This document shows, in pieces, positions 10,401 through 18,300 of a DNA stretch of 64,000 bases. Location of the stretch: contig NC_044561.1 in NCBI RefSeq assembly GCF_007565055.1, positions 31,513,483 to 31,577,482 of the forward strand, in the 5' to 3' direction. Position 1 is the first letter of the stretch. Each line of letters begins with the position of its first letter. Under the pieces are notes generated by a model that saw only the letters and a list, made by a program, of their open reading frames with translations, made no database searches and was not told the origin of the DNA. This DNA is from Rhinopithecus roxellana. Taxonomy: Eukaryota; Chordata; Mammalia; Primates; Cercopithecidae. Made by a program: the position numbers and the translations under genes.

Positions 10401-13298
10401 TGGCTAAGAATAAAAGGGGAAACCAAAAATAGCAGGGACTTAAGAAGCTAAGTAGACTGCAGCATAAGGTACGCAAAAATTGCAACTGAGTTAGGAACTG
10501 AATGTCAATTATTTCCAAGCAAGACAATAACCACCACCCTTGGTCACAAAGGCACTTGGAATTTTGGCTTTAAACTAGGAACTCTGCTTTATCTTATGGT
10601 AGGGGAAGTTGTTGGTTGATCTGTTCCCCTAGTCTTTGCACTCTGTGTAAAGTATGTATCTAAAGAACCCATCCAACTATACTAACCAGTTTGTGTATAT
10701 AGTGTATAGTATAATGAACCTCAATTTGTATAGTATATATTCTAGAAAAGGAATTGCACATCAAGCTTTAAGCATTAGATAGTGTAGTACGGGCTGGATT
10801 AATCTTTGTTCGAATGTCTATTTCACTAGTTCTCAAAGTATGGTCCCAAAATAGCATCAACACCACCTGAGAACTTGTTAGAATGACAGATTCTCAGCCA
10901 GGTATGGTGGCTCACACCTGTAATCCCAGTTATGCAGGAGGCTGAGGTGGGAGGATCACTTGAGCCCGGGAGTAGAAGGCTGCAGTGAGCTATGATCAGA
11001 TCATGGCACTCCAGCCTGGTTGACAGAGTGATACTCCATCTTTTAAAAAACTAAAAATAAATAAGAAATACAGATTCTCGGAGGCCGGGCGCGGTGGCTC
11101 ACGCCTGTAATCCCAGCACTTTGGGAGGCCGAGGCAGTTGGATCACAAGGTCAGGAGATCGAGACCATCCTGGCTAACGTGGTGAAACCCCATCTCTACT
11201 GAAAAAACAAAAAATTAGCTGGGTGTGGTGGCAGATGCCTGTAGTCCCAGCTACTTGGGTGACTGAGGCAGGAGAATGGTGTGAACCTGGGAGGCAGAGC
11301 TTGCAGTGAGCATAGATGGCGCCACTGCACTCCAGCCTGGGCAACAGACTCAGACTCCGTCTCAAAAAAAAGAGAAGAAATACAGATTCTTGGATTTCAC
11401 TCCAGACCCAGTGATATCAGAAATGTTGGAAGAAGCCTAGCAGTCTGTTTTAATGAGCACTCTGTCTGATTATGGTGCCCACTAAAATTTGTGAACTACT
11501 TGTTTTAGTTATTTTATTTATTTATTTATTTTTTATTATTTTGAGATGGAGTCTCGCTCTGTCGCCAGGCTGGAGTGCAGTGGCGTGATCTCAGTTCACT
11601 GCAACCTCCACTTCCCTGGTTCAACCGATTCTCCTGCCTCAGCCTCCCAAGTAGCTGGCACTACAGGCACATGCCACCACGCCCACTTAATTTTTTTTTG
11701 TAATTTTAGTAGAGATGGGGTTTCACCATGTTGGCCAGGATGGTCTCGATCTCTTGACCTCGTGATTCGCCCACCTCAGCTGCCCAAAGTGCTGGGATTA
11801 CAGGTGTGAGCCACCACACCCGGCTTTCAGTTACTTTTTCAAATCAAGGTGCACTTAGGTTCTAAAATTACGCTTAATGCCTTTAATTCAATCTGAAATT
11901 ACCCTCAATCAGTAACATGTTACTCTGAGAATTTCAGGTTTAGGTATCTTTGTTGTTGTTGTTTTTGTTGTTGTGATAAGGTCTTACTCTATCACCCAGG
12001 TTGGAGTACAGTGGCACAATCATAATAAGCTCCCCCACAACCTCAAAATCCTGAGTTCCAGTGATTCTCCTGCCTTAGCATCCTGAATAGCTGGGACTGT
12101 AGGCAGGTGCTGTCATGGTTGGCTGATTTTATGTGTGTATATATATATATTTTTTTTATATATATATTTTTTTTAGTTTTTGTAGACTGGGTCTCTTTGT
12201 TGCCGAGGCTGGTCTCAAACTCCTGGCCTCAAACCTTGGCCTCCTAAAGTGCTAGGATTACAGGCATGAGCCACTGTGCACAGCTTATGTTTGCAGATGG
12301 TAATTAAGATGTTTTCTGGCTGAGCACAGTGGCTCAGGCCTGTAATCCCAACACTTTGGGAGGCCGAGGTGGGTGGATCATGCAGGAGTTTGAGACCAGC
12401 CTGGCCAACATGGTGAAACCCCATCTGTTCTAAAAATAAAAAATTAGCCAGGCATGGTGGCAGGCACCTGTAAACTCAGTTACTTGGGAGGCTGAGGCAG
12501 AAGAATTGCTTGAACCCAGGAGGCAGAGGTTGCATTGAGGCAAGATTGCGCCACTGCACTCTCTAGCCTGGGCAACAGAGCAAGACTCTGTCTCAAAAAA
12601 AAAAAACTAAAACCCATTTTATTTTAGATAAAGTAAGGTGAGGTTTGTGGTGCTTTTTTTAAGTTGGGAACTAAGGGCTTAGATTTTTGTTTATGAAAAC
12701 CGGATGCTTTGAATGTTTCTCATTTACAGGTTTTGGAAAATTTCAGTGTTAAACTTTGTATATATTTATGTATCAACTACTTTAGATTATAATGGCAAAG
12801 GTGGCAGGTGGACCTAAAGCTCCTAAACCACAAGGAAATTGGGACAGAGATGGTTGGCAAGACGAATCTCATATATAAATAGCAAATCAGGTGCCAAACT
12901 GACTGACCGACTTATACTAGTGATGCATGCACATATTTTCACTTTCAGCTTTTTCAGTTATTGAAGTGCATGTCTTGGAATGTTCACTAATCTGTGTGGA
13001 TTTTGTTGCAGTTATCCACAAAAGCAGTAAACCTCATGCTGCTGAAAGTTTACAATTGAATTTCTAACAAGGGAGCTAGCAAACTGCTATAGTGTTTTAT
13101 ATGCAGTACATAATTATATCAAGAAGATTGCTTAATCTTAAATCATGCTAATAGAAGCATTCTTTTCATTCTAAAGGTTGAGTTTATAAGCATACTTTTG
13201 TGTGATTCTTTTTTATGCAGATCATCATGGCAAAACCAGCTGGTGGGCCCAAGCCTCCAAGTGGGAAGAAAGACTGGGATGATGACCAAAATGATTGA
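105..13298 (+). CDS. CCT8: CCT8, T-complex protein 1 subunit theta (5' part outside window)
   Basis: CCT8 is the theta subunit of the cytosolic hetero-oligomeric chaperonin TRiC/CCT, which folds actin, tubulin and many WD-repeat proteins with ATP. Coding exons joined in frame: 105-184, 2217-2366, 2864-3044, 3157-3218, 4851-4988, 6361-6539, 7342-7408, 7483-7570, 7654-7769, 8331-8402, 8481-8645, 9234-9353, 13221-13298. Together they give 497 residues plus stop, equal to residues 52-548 of the 548-residue family protein; residue 51 is split across the left edge. Visible family motifs are NDAATIL and GDGTN in the equatorial ATP site and GGGATEIELA near the C-terminus. One intron uses a GC donor (2367). 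Compared with the human protein as I remember it, I see small changes such as DGTITETK and DSVCLSE. The gene runs tail-to-tail with USP16. The promoter and first exons are not in the window. Confidence 0.98.
521..832 (-). mobile_element. AluY, Old World monkey type
   Basis: Full-length element in CCT8 intron 3 with little decay. Flanked by an AACAGTGGTTTTT target-site duplication. Carries the CTAGT and GCCACCTCGCCCGGC variants seen in the monkey-type copies. Confidence 0.93.
1157..1445 (+). mobile_element. AluS-like
   Basis: Complete dimer starting GGCTGGACGGGG; the tail passes into a (TA)n microsatellite at 1449-1476. Confidence 0.9.
1449..1476. repeat. (TA)n microsatellite
   Basis: Alternating TA about 28 bp long that grew from the poly-A tail of the preceding Alu. 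Confidence 0.9.
2217..2366 (+). CDS. CCT8: CCT8 coding exon (residues 78-127), GC donor
   Basis: Fifty in-frame codons from VQHPAAKMIV to IGLSVSE, with the GDGTN ATPase motif at residues 98-102. The acceptor is TACTAG at 2211-2216. The exon must end at 2366 to join the next exon in frame, so the intron begins GCAAGT, a GC-AG intron. Confidence 0.96.
2453..2715 (+). mobile_element. MIR element
   Basis: Old SINE with the pattern of TACTGAGCAG, TCATTTTAGTCTCACGA, GATGAGAAAA and CTTGCCCAAGATCTCATAGC, in CCT8 intron 4, which is the GC-AG intron. Confidence 0.8.
2864..3044 (+). CDS. CCT8: CCT8 coding exon (residues 128-188)
   Basis: Begins VIEGYEIACRKAHEI and ends IAQAC plus the first base of Val188. 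Acceptor TTTTAG and donor GTAAGT. Equatorial-to-intermediate domain transition. Confidence 0.97.
3157..3218 (+). CDS. CCT8: CCT8 coding exon (residues 188-208)
   Basis: Short exon encoding SIFPDSGHFNVDNIRVCKIL after the split Val188. Acceptor TAACAG, donor GTAAGT. Confidence 0.97.
3395..3682 (-). mobile_element. AluS-like
   Basis: Full-length inverted Alu in CCT8 intron 6, flanked by a TTGAGGCATTATT-like duplication. Confidence 0.9.
3858..4158 (-). mobile_element. AluS-like with duplicated 5' end
   Basis: Inverted Alu whose right edge repeats GGTGTGAGCCACCA, a small internal duplication at 4118-4150. Confidence 0.88.
4424..4620 (+). mobile_element. L2 3'-end fragment
   Basis: Diverged sequence matching the LINE-2 tail pattern around TTGTGAGGACAGAATCTTTG and the GCTGGTATATTGGCACC segment. 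Call from pattern memory. Confidence 0.55.
4851..4988 (+). CDS. CCT8: CCT8 coding exon (residues 209-254)
   Basis: Forty-six codons from GSGISSSSVLHGMVF to FDGTITETK, in the apical substrate-binding domain. Acceptor CCTTAG, donor GTATGT. Thr at position 249 differs from the Met I remember for human. Confidence 0.97.
5494..5731 (-). mobile_element. Alu with internal deletion and TTTTA tail
   Basis: Inverted Alu with a (TTTTA)n tail at 5494-5536. The middle is missing: the sequence jumps from AAGTGATCTC to TGGCTAATTT. Duplications GTCCACATTTTA flank it. Confidence 0.85.
5851..6139 (+). mobile_element. Alu (S/Y-like)
   Basis: Direct-orientation Alu in CCT8 intron 7 with an AAATAAATAAAT tail; a short deletion removes part of the CACTTTGGGAGG region. 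Confidence 0.9.
6361..6539 (+). CDS. CCT8: CCT8 coding exon (residues 255-314)
   Basis: Encodes GTVLIKTAEELMNFSKGEEN through YNIMLVR of the apical domain; Arg314 is split AG/G. Acceptor TGCCAG, donor GTAAGA. Confidence 0.97.
7342..7408 (+). CDS. CCT8: CCT8 coding exon (residues 314-336)
   Basis: Encodes LNSKWDLRRLCKTVGATALP then RL. Acceptor TTAAAG, donor GTATGT. It is separated by a 74-bp intron from the next exon. Confidence 0.97.
7483..7570 (+). CDS. CCT8: CCT8 coding exon (residues 337-366)
   Basis: Encodes TPPVLEEMGHCDSVCLSEVG through VVVFKH plus the first base of Glu366. Acceptor TTACAG, donor GTATGT. Confidence 0.97.
7654..7769 (+). CDS. CCT8: CCT8 coding exon (residues 366-404)
   Basis: Encodes KEDGAISTIVLRGSTDNLMD through VNTFKVLTR of the intermediate domain. 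The LRGST and DDIERAVDDG segments are typical of group II chaperonins; the latter carries the Asp proposed to activate water for ATP hydrolysis. Donor GTCAGT. Confidence 0.97.
8331..8402 (+). CDS. CCT8: CCT8 coding exon (residues 405-428), weak acceptor
   Basis: A 72-nt exon, symmetrical in frame, encoding DKRLVPGGGATEIELAKQIT then SYGE. It holds the conserved GGGATE nucleotide-contact motif. The acceptor is odd: the T-run ends about 20 nt before the AG and is followed by a G-rich stretch ending TACGTACAG. Confidence 0.96.
8481..8645 (+). CDS. CCT8: CCT8 coding exon (residues 429-483)
   Basis: Fifty-five codons from TCPGLEQYAIKKFAEAF to NKNVGLDIE, equatorial domain. Acceptor TTTTAG, donor GTATTT. 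The upstream intron is only 78 bp. Confidence 0.97.
8805..9108 (-). mobile_element. Tigger/MER2-type DNA transposon fragment
   Basis: Contains the recognisable TTGAGCATCCACGGATTTTG and GGGGTCCTGGAACCAATCC blocks, ending at GGATGACTCTGTA. This is the terminal region of Tigger-family elements, in CCT8 intron 13. Confidence 0.75.
9234..9353 (+). CDS. CCT8: CCT8 coding exon (residues 484-523)
   Basis: Forty codons from AEVPAVKDMLEAGILDTYLG to TVLRVDQ, ending the equatorial domain. Donor GTGAGC opens the longest intron (3867 bp), which holds the duplicated terminal exon at 12786. Confidence 0.97.
9400..10828. other. CCT8 intron 14, unassigned AT-rich stretch
   Basis: No coding pattern on either strand and no repeat I can name. 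It is AT-rich, mostly unique-looking intron sequence. Confidence 0.6.
10896..11070 (+). mobile_element. Alu monomer-like (FLAM/FRAM-type)
   Basis: About 150-nt single-arm element starting CAGCCAGGTATGGTGG and ending in an A/T-rich tail. No second arm. Confidence 0.7.
11083..11379 (+). mobile_element. AluY-like
   Basis: Full-length, starting GGCCGGGCGCGG, with short AAAAAAAAGAG tail. Confidence 0.92.
11539..11824 (-). mobile_element. Alu (S/Y-like)
   Basis: Full-length inverted copy with ATTTATTT tail at 11510-11538. Confidence 0.91.
11945..12285 (-). mobile_element. AluJ-like with internal AT microsatellite
   Basis: Old inverted Alu; the mid-linker holds TATATATATATTTTTTTTATATATATA at 12138-12165 (19 nt of which is alternating). 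Forms an inverted pair with the next copy. Confidence 0.85.
12318..12606 (+). mobile_element. AluS-like
   Basis: Direct-orientation copy only 33 nt from the preceding inverted Alu and 180 nt before the candidate alternative CCT8 exon. Confidence 0.9.
12786..12878 (+). CDS. CCT8: Candidate alternative CCT8 terminal exon (diverged exon duplicate)
   Basis: The sequence shows an acceptor (ACTTTAG at 12779-12785) followed by an open frame in the same phase as the canonical last exon. It encodes IIMAKVAGGPKAPKPQGNWD then RDGWQDESHI and a TAA. The canonical last exon 435 bp downstream encodes IIMAKPAGGPKPPSGKKDWD then DDQND. Of the first 13 residues 11 agree, while eight of those shared codons differ at the third base, which suggests selection on the protein. 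There is no AATAAA before the canonical signal. The transcript would therefore read on to 13425, or splice out again at a CAG/GTGCCA donor at 12889/12890. It is a candidate isoform only: I have no transcript evidence, and the alternative is a decayed old duplicate that happens to be open. Confidence 0.6.
   Translation: MIMAKVAGGPKAPKPQGNWDRDGWQDESHI
13221..13298 (+). CDS. CCT8: CCT8 canonical terminal coding exon (residues 524-548)
   Basis: Acceptor TTATGCAG at 13213-13220. Encodes IIMAKPAGGPKPPSGKKDWD then DDQND and TGA, the normal CCT8 C-terminal tail that points into the chaperonin cavity. The 3' UTR follows directly. Confidence 0.98.
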   Translation: MIMAKPAGGPKPPSGKKDWDDDQND

Positions 13299-13452
13299 AG
13301 TTGGCTTAATTTTTACTGTAGGTGAAGGCTGTATTTGTAGTAGTACTCTAAGAATCGCCTGATGTTTTCTTATTCTCCTTAAATTAAGAGGTATTTTGTG
13401 TTTGTATTCTTGGCTGGATGTTATAATAAACATATTGTTACTGTCAAAGCCT
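13299..13452 (+). other. CCT8: CCT8 3' untranslated region
   Basis: AT-rich non-coding sequence from the stop codon to roughly 20 bases after the AATAAA at 13425. The exact cleavage site is inferred. Confidence 0.8.
13425..13430 (+). terminator. CCT8: CCT8 polyadenylation signal AATAAA
   Basis: Canonical hexamer 127 nt after the CCT8 stop, followed by a T/G-containing downstream region. It is the only canonical AATAAA between either candidate CCT8 stop and 13452. Confidence 0.9.
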
Positions 13453-14103
13453 TACTGTCTAATGACCACGGTTATTGGCTCTAAATGACTTGTGTTCCTC
13501 TCAACCTTGTTAATCACATCAGCTGTGGGACTTAAGGCAAGTCATTTATGTAAGTAGAGGCCTGTTACCCATGTGTATCTGGTCTACTGCCTGTGTGTGT
13601 AAATAAGTTATTGGAAAACAGCCATGCTCATACCATTACATATTGTCTGCAGTTGCTTTCTAACAAGGGAGTGGCAGAATTAAGTATTTTTAACAGAGAC
13701 CAAATGGGCCTACAAAACCTAAAATATTTACTATCTGGCCCTCTACAGGAAAGGTCTGTCAACACCTGGACTAGATTTCCAGAGTATTTTTGTCACAGCT
13801 CTGGAATGCCTTACTCAAGGTGACTTGTTTCAATAGCAATTAATAATTTGTTGAATGGAAGACACTCTACTTAGCAAAGTACCAAAAAATGCTTATAACT
13901 GAAAATAGATCTCCTGACATGTACAAAATTAAGTCCGTTTTCATAAAGCAGATCCTATTTTGTTACAATCAGGAGTGTTGAAAAAGCCAAGAACATTATA
14001 AATAAATTATTATAAATTATACTGAATTTTATAGGACATGTGCTACTATACGTGTTGGTTATGTAAGGTCCTCAATACTGTTTGAAATTGTGTGTGTATA
14101 TAT
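13453..14103. other. Convergent intergenic sequence, nothing recognised
   Basis: AT-rich sequence after the CCT8 polyadenylation signal. I see no gene, RNA or repeat that I can name. Confidence 0.6.
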
Positions 14104-14330
14104 TTTTCCTTGAGACAGGGTGTTGCTCTGTCGCACAAGCTGGAGTGCAGTGGTGAAAGCTCAGCTCACTGCAACCTCCACTCTTGGGCTCAGGCAATCC
14201 ACTTATCTCAGCCTCCTGAAAAGGGTCTCACTGTGTTACCCAGGCTGGTCTCAAACTCCCGGGCTCAAGGTTTCTACTGCCTTGACCTCCCAGAGTGCTA
14301 TTACAAGCATAAGCCACCATGCCAGCCTGT
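14104..14330 (-). mobile_element. AluJ-like, deleted
   Basis: Diverged inverted Alu lacking much of the centre (jumps from CTCAGCCTCCTG to AAAAGGGTCTCACTG). Confidence 0.82.
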
Positions 14331-15131
14331 TTTTAGTATTCTTTCCAAGAGATTTTAGAAGCAATATGACTGACTGGGTCTTACATAAACTCAACAGGTG
14401 TTAGGAATGATACAACTCTCATTACTGCCACAGCAGGTTAGAAGTGTTCATTGTATGTCGAAGTCGTCCTCATGTAGAACCTTTCAAGAAGTTCAGAGAG
14501 GCTTGGTGTCCCTAAGCTCTTTGCATTGCATGTAACTCAAACACTGGCTGACTTGGAACAGTTCGCAGGCTTTCTCTGGTATGCTGGTATTAAGGGCTTT
14601 GGTACCCAATTATACTCACAGGAGTGAGACTAGTTTGTCTTAATCTGTCCCAGATCAGTTGACCACTGGCACAGAGCAAATACAGAGTAAGGCCTTATGT
14701 ACCCCAGCTTATGCACACTGGCATCAGGATTATAAAGAAACATTCCTCCCATTTATATTCTGCTGTCAGTATAGATTTTTATAAAATTAACAGACTTGTA
14801 ATGAAGCTTCATTAGCCCATCTGATGAAACATTTTTTAAAGTGTTACCTAGTAGGGTAAGTCAGTAGAAGTTAAAATCTCAGTAATAAAACAAGATTTTA
14901 GGTAAGTCAGTTTATTGATGTGTTGTGATCCATCACCCAGACATTAAACACAGAGGACTTAAGTAAGTCAGGATTTGCTTTCCAGAAACGAAGCAGGAAT
15001 TAAAACCACCATGACAATACAAAACCTTTGTAAATTTTTAGGTATTTTTCCCTTCAATATTCAAATAAACATGATTTCTTCTGGCATGTATTTCATGTTA
15101 AGTGAACATGATTTTAATTAGTTTTTACTTT
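14331..15131. other. Downstream of USP16, nothing recognised
   Basis: Unique-looking sequence past the nearest USP16 polyadenylation signal. It may include longer USP16 3' UTR if the signal at 14911 is used. Confidence 0.5.
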
Positions 15132-15137
15132 TTTATT
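15132..15137 (-). terminator. USP16: USP16 candidate polyadenylation signal
   Basis: TTTATT on the plus strand reads AATAAA on the minus strand, 61 nt after the USP16 stop. A second minus-strand AATAAA at 14911-14916 would give a 3' UTR near 300 nt. I cannot tell which is used. Confidence 0.55.
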
Positions 15138-15197
15138 GTTATTTCAGCCATTATAAAAGCCATAAATGTGTTTCCAGAAAAAGTACTTTTGATACTA

Positions 15198-15319
15198 TTA
15201 CAGTATTCTCTCATAAAATAGGAGGTACGCCTGTGAGTTTAGTACTTTAGTTGTAGGCACAGCTTGTACATGTGTGTCGCTGATGTGAAACCACTGCCCT
15301 TTTGATTCCATTTCAAAAT
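15198..15319 (-). CDS. USP16: USP16 terminal coding exon (residues 787-826)
   Basis: Encodes FEMESKGQWFHISDTHVQAV then PTTKVLNSQAYLLFYERIL and TAA at 15200-15198. WFHISDTHV carries the third catalytic residue (Asp); AYLLFYERIL is the USP C-terminal strand. Confidence 0.98.
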
Positions 15320-18300
15320 CTGTCAAGAGGAAATGAAAAATCAAACAGAAATGCAAAGATTCAAGTTCATTACTTTTTGGTGTTGCCATAATCTGCTGAG
15401 TGCCTGAATTTTCCAAGACATCTTACCTTGTGGAATATCACCGTGAAGAACAAGATTAGAGAGATGACTGTTTGCAGTTCTTGCCTTGGCATAGGCAGTG
15501 TAATGCCCCGACCTCATTGTACCACTGTGTTCAACAATTCCATATAAGGAATAGAGTACCCTTGTATTTTCTTCTGCAACATTCTTTAAAAATGAGTAGA
15601 ATCCAAAAGTTAGTTCAAGTTCCATTTACACAGATGTCATTGGCAAGGCAAGTTTACACTATGCAAAGGGTCTTTAACCATTACTTTGAGAGTGCAGAAA
15701 TCACTCCTGAGTCTACTCTTCTCCATACCTCTTCTCAGCCTGAGACACTTCCGGTTTTATTATAAATTTACCATCGTTCCCCTGCTAGAAAAGTCATACC
15801 CATAGGCCACTTGATGCCGTTACCTGGCTCAGATACCAAATAAGTGAATTCAACTTGCCAGTTTCTTTAGGAGCCTGAGGATAATTCCAAAATACCTTAA
15901 CAACCCTAGCTATTAACAACCCTGAATACCCTGTTTAAAAGACAAGCCCTGAACAGGAAGAGGACAGCATTTTAGGTTGTGCCAAAAATTACCCCTTACA
16001 TCTTTAAATGTCCCCAAGGGAGTTGGTGAGAAGCACATTCAACCTCTCAAGTGTTCACTTTCCCCACCAGAGGGTGCAGTCTGCTTATTCTTTCAGGACT
16101 CCATATGCCATAGGGCTGGTAATAGGAACAGGCATTCTCTGGGCCAGGAGCCACTTTTCAGACAACTATTTTATGTTCTCATGTAAAAAGTTCGTAACAT
16201 GCATCACTGCCCTTCAGTAGTACTGTCTCAACTTCCCAATCTGTGCCTCCATATTCACTGAAGAACTTAGTTAGTACTTCTCCGTCCATCTATGATCCTC
16301 ACAGGACTTTAAATGCCATTCCATTTTAGCCAACCACAACCAGGACTAAAGTCTGGGCTTGTTATCACTCAGAATTGTTCAACTTCATAAAATGTTTTTT
16401 GAGACAGGGTCTCTGTCACCCAGACTGGAGTGCAGCGGTATGATATCGGCTCAATGCAACCTTTGCCTCCTGGGCTCAAGTGGTCCTTCAACTTCATAAA
16501 ATCCTTTTTGAGACAGGGTCTCACTCCATCACCCAGGCTGTAGTGCAGTGGTGTGATCTCGGCTCAATGCAACCTCTGCCTCCTGGGCTCAAGTGATCCT
16601 CCCGCCTCAGCCTCTGGAATAGTTGGGACTACAGGTGCACACCACCATGACCTGCTAAATGAATTTTTTGTAGAGACGGGGTTTCAGCATATTGCCCAGG
16701 TTGGTCTCAAACTCCTGAGCTCAAGGGACATAAATCTTTTTAGTCTTAGTCCACAAGTCTTCTATTTATTCAACTCTCATCTCACCTATTCTGTACTCTT
16801 TAACCTAACAGGATCTCCAATGCTCATATTCTCCTTGCTTATGAAGACTTTTGGCTTCATTCCTGATATGGTTTGGCTGTGTCCCCACCCAAATCTCATC
16901 TTGAGTTGTAGCTCCCATAATTCCCACATGTGGTGGGGACCTGTTGGGAGGTAACTGAATCATGGGAGGAGGTCTTTCCCATGCTTACTCTTGATAATGA
17001 ATAAGCCTCACAAGATCTGATGGTTTCATAAGGGAGAGTTTCCCTGCACATGCTCTTGCTTTGCCTGCTGCCATCCATGTAAAAGTGACTTGCTCCTCTT
17101 TGCCTTCCGTCGTGATTGTGAGGCCTCCCCAGCCATATGGAACTGTAAGTCCAATAAACCTCTTTCTTTTGTAAATTGCCCAGTCTTGGGTATATCTTTA
17201 TCAGCAGCATGGAAACTGACTAATACAATTCCCCATATGTAGTCTAGACCATCACTATTCAAACTGTGGTCCATGAACAGCTAATATCAGCATCACCTGA
17301 GAGTTTACATTAAAGATGCAGAATTTTTGATCCCATGCCAGACCTACAGAATCAAAATGTGTAGGTATGATTCCTACATACACATTAAAATTTGGGAACT
17401 TGAACCACATGTATCACTTACAAATGATATCCTCCCAATACTCACCACCAGCTTTGCCACCATATCCAATTCATCACAAAACCTCACCCTGAATCCTATA
17501 ATGTACCTGCCATGCCCCAAATCCAGACAGCCGCTACTGCTAAGAAACAAAACTATAACATATGATCATGTACGTTGTCATAGTCCTCAATGTGACTATA
17601 ATCTTATAAATTGTCCTTAGCTGCCTCTTCCATTATGCCCTTCACAGCTACTGGCCCAGACATTTTTTTTTTTTTTTTTTTTTTTTGAGTTTCTTGCTGT
17701 CATCTAGGCAGGAGTGCAGTGATGCAATCTCGGCTCACTACAGCTCTGCCTCCTGGGTTCCAGCGATTCTCCTTCCTCAGCCTCCCAAGTAGCTGGGATT
17801 ACAGGCGCACACCACCATGCCTGGCTAATTTTTGTATTTTCAGTAGAGACAGGGTTTTACCATGTTGGCCAGGCTGATCTCGAACTCCTGACCTCAAGTG
17901 AGTCAACTGCCTTGGCCTCCCAAAGTGATGGCATTACAGGTGTGCGCCACCACGCCCAGCCCCAAATTCTTCAACACGGAGATTCTTTGAGATCCTTTGT
18001 GGCGTCCTCACTTTCTACCCCTGCCTATTCCACGCAGATACTTAGGAGGGTCCTGTCATTGGCCATCTCCTCTTTCTCTCTTCGGACACTATACACAAGG
18101 GATCCCATCTCCTCATATTTTAAACCACCACATATGTACTGATTTCTAAATCTTTGCCCTGGGCCCATCCTAACCTCTCTGCTGTAGGTCTCAGATATGT
18201 ATATCCAAATGTTTTCTAGACTAAGCACATTAATTTCTCAAAGGTATCTGACACTCAAATGTATCTAACACTCAAGTTATTATCTTTTTTCTACCTGCTT

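Larger units (their letters stand above)
10829..11495 (+). mobile_element. hAT-type DNA transposon split by two SINEs
   Basis: Outer pieces 10829-10892 (TAGTTCTCAAAGTATGGTCC) and 11380-11495 (ending AATTTGTGAACTACT) resemble a MER5/MER20-class element. Two Alu-type insertions sit between them, each with a copy of the ACAGATTCT target duplication. Confidence 0.65.

Noticed and set aside
11083..11379. tRNA-like A and B boxes
   Set aside because: These are the internal RNA polymerase III promoter boxes of Alu, not tRNA genes.
15977..16220. Two overlapping 70-codon frames antisense to USP16
   Set aside because: Intronic, overlapping frames, no splice or family match; chance.
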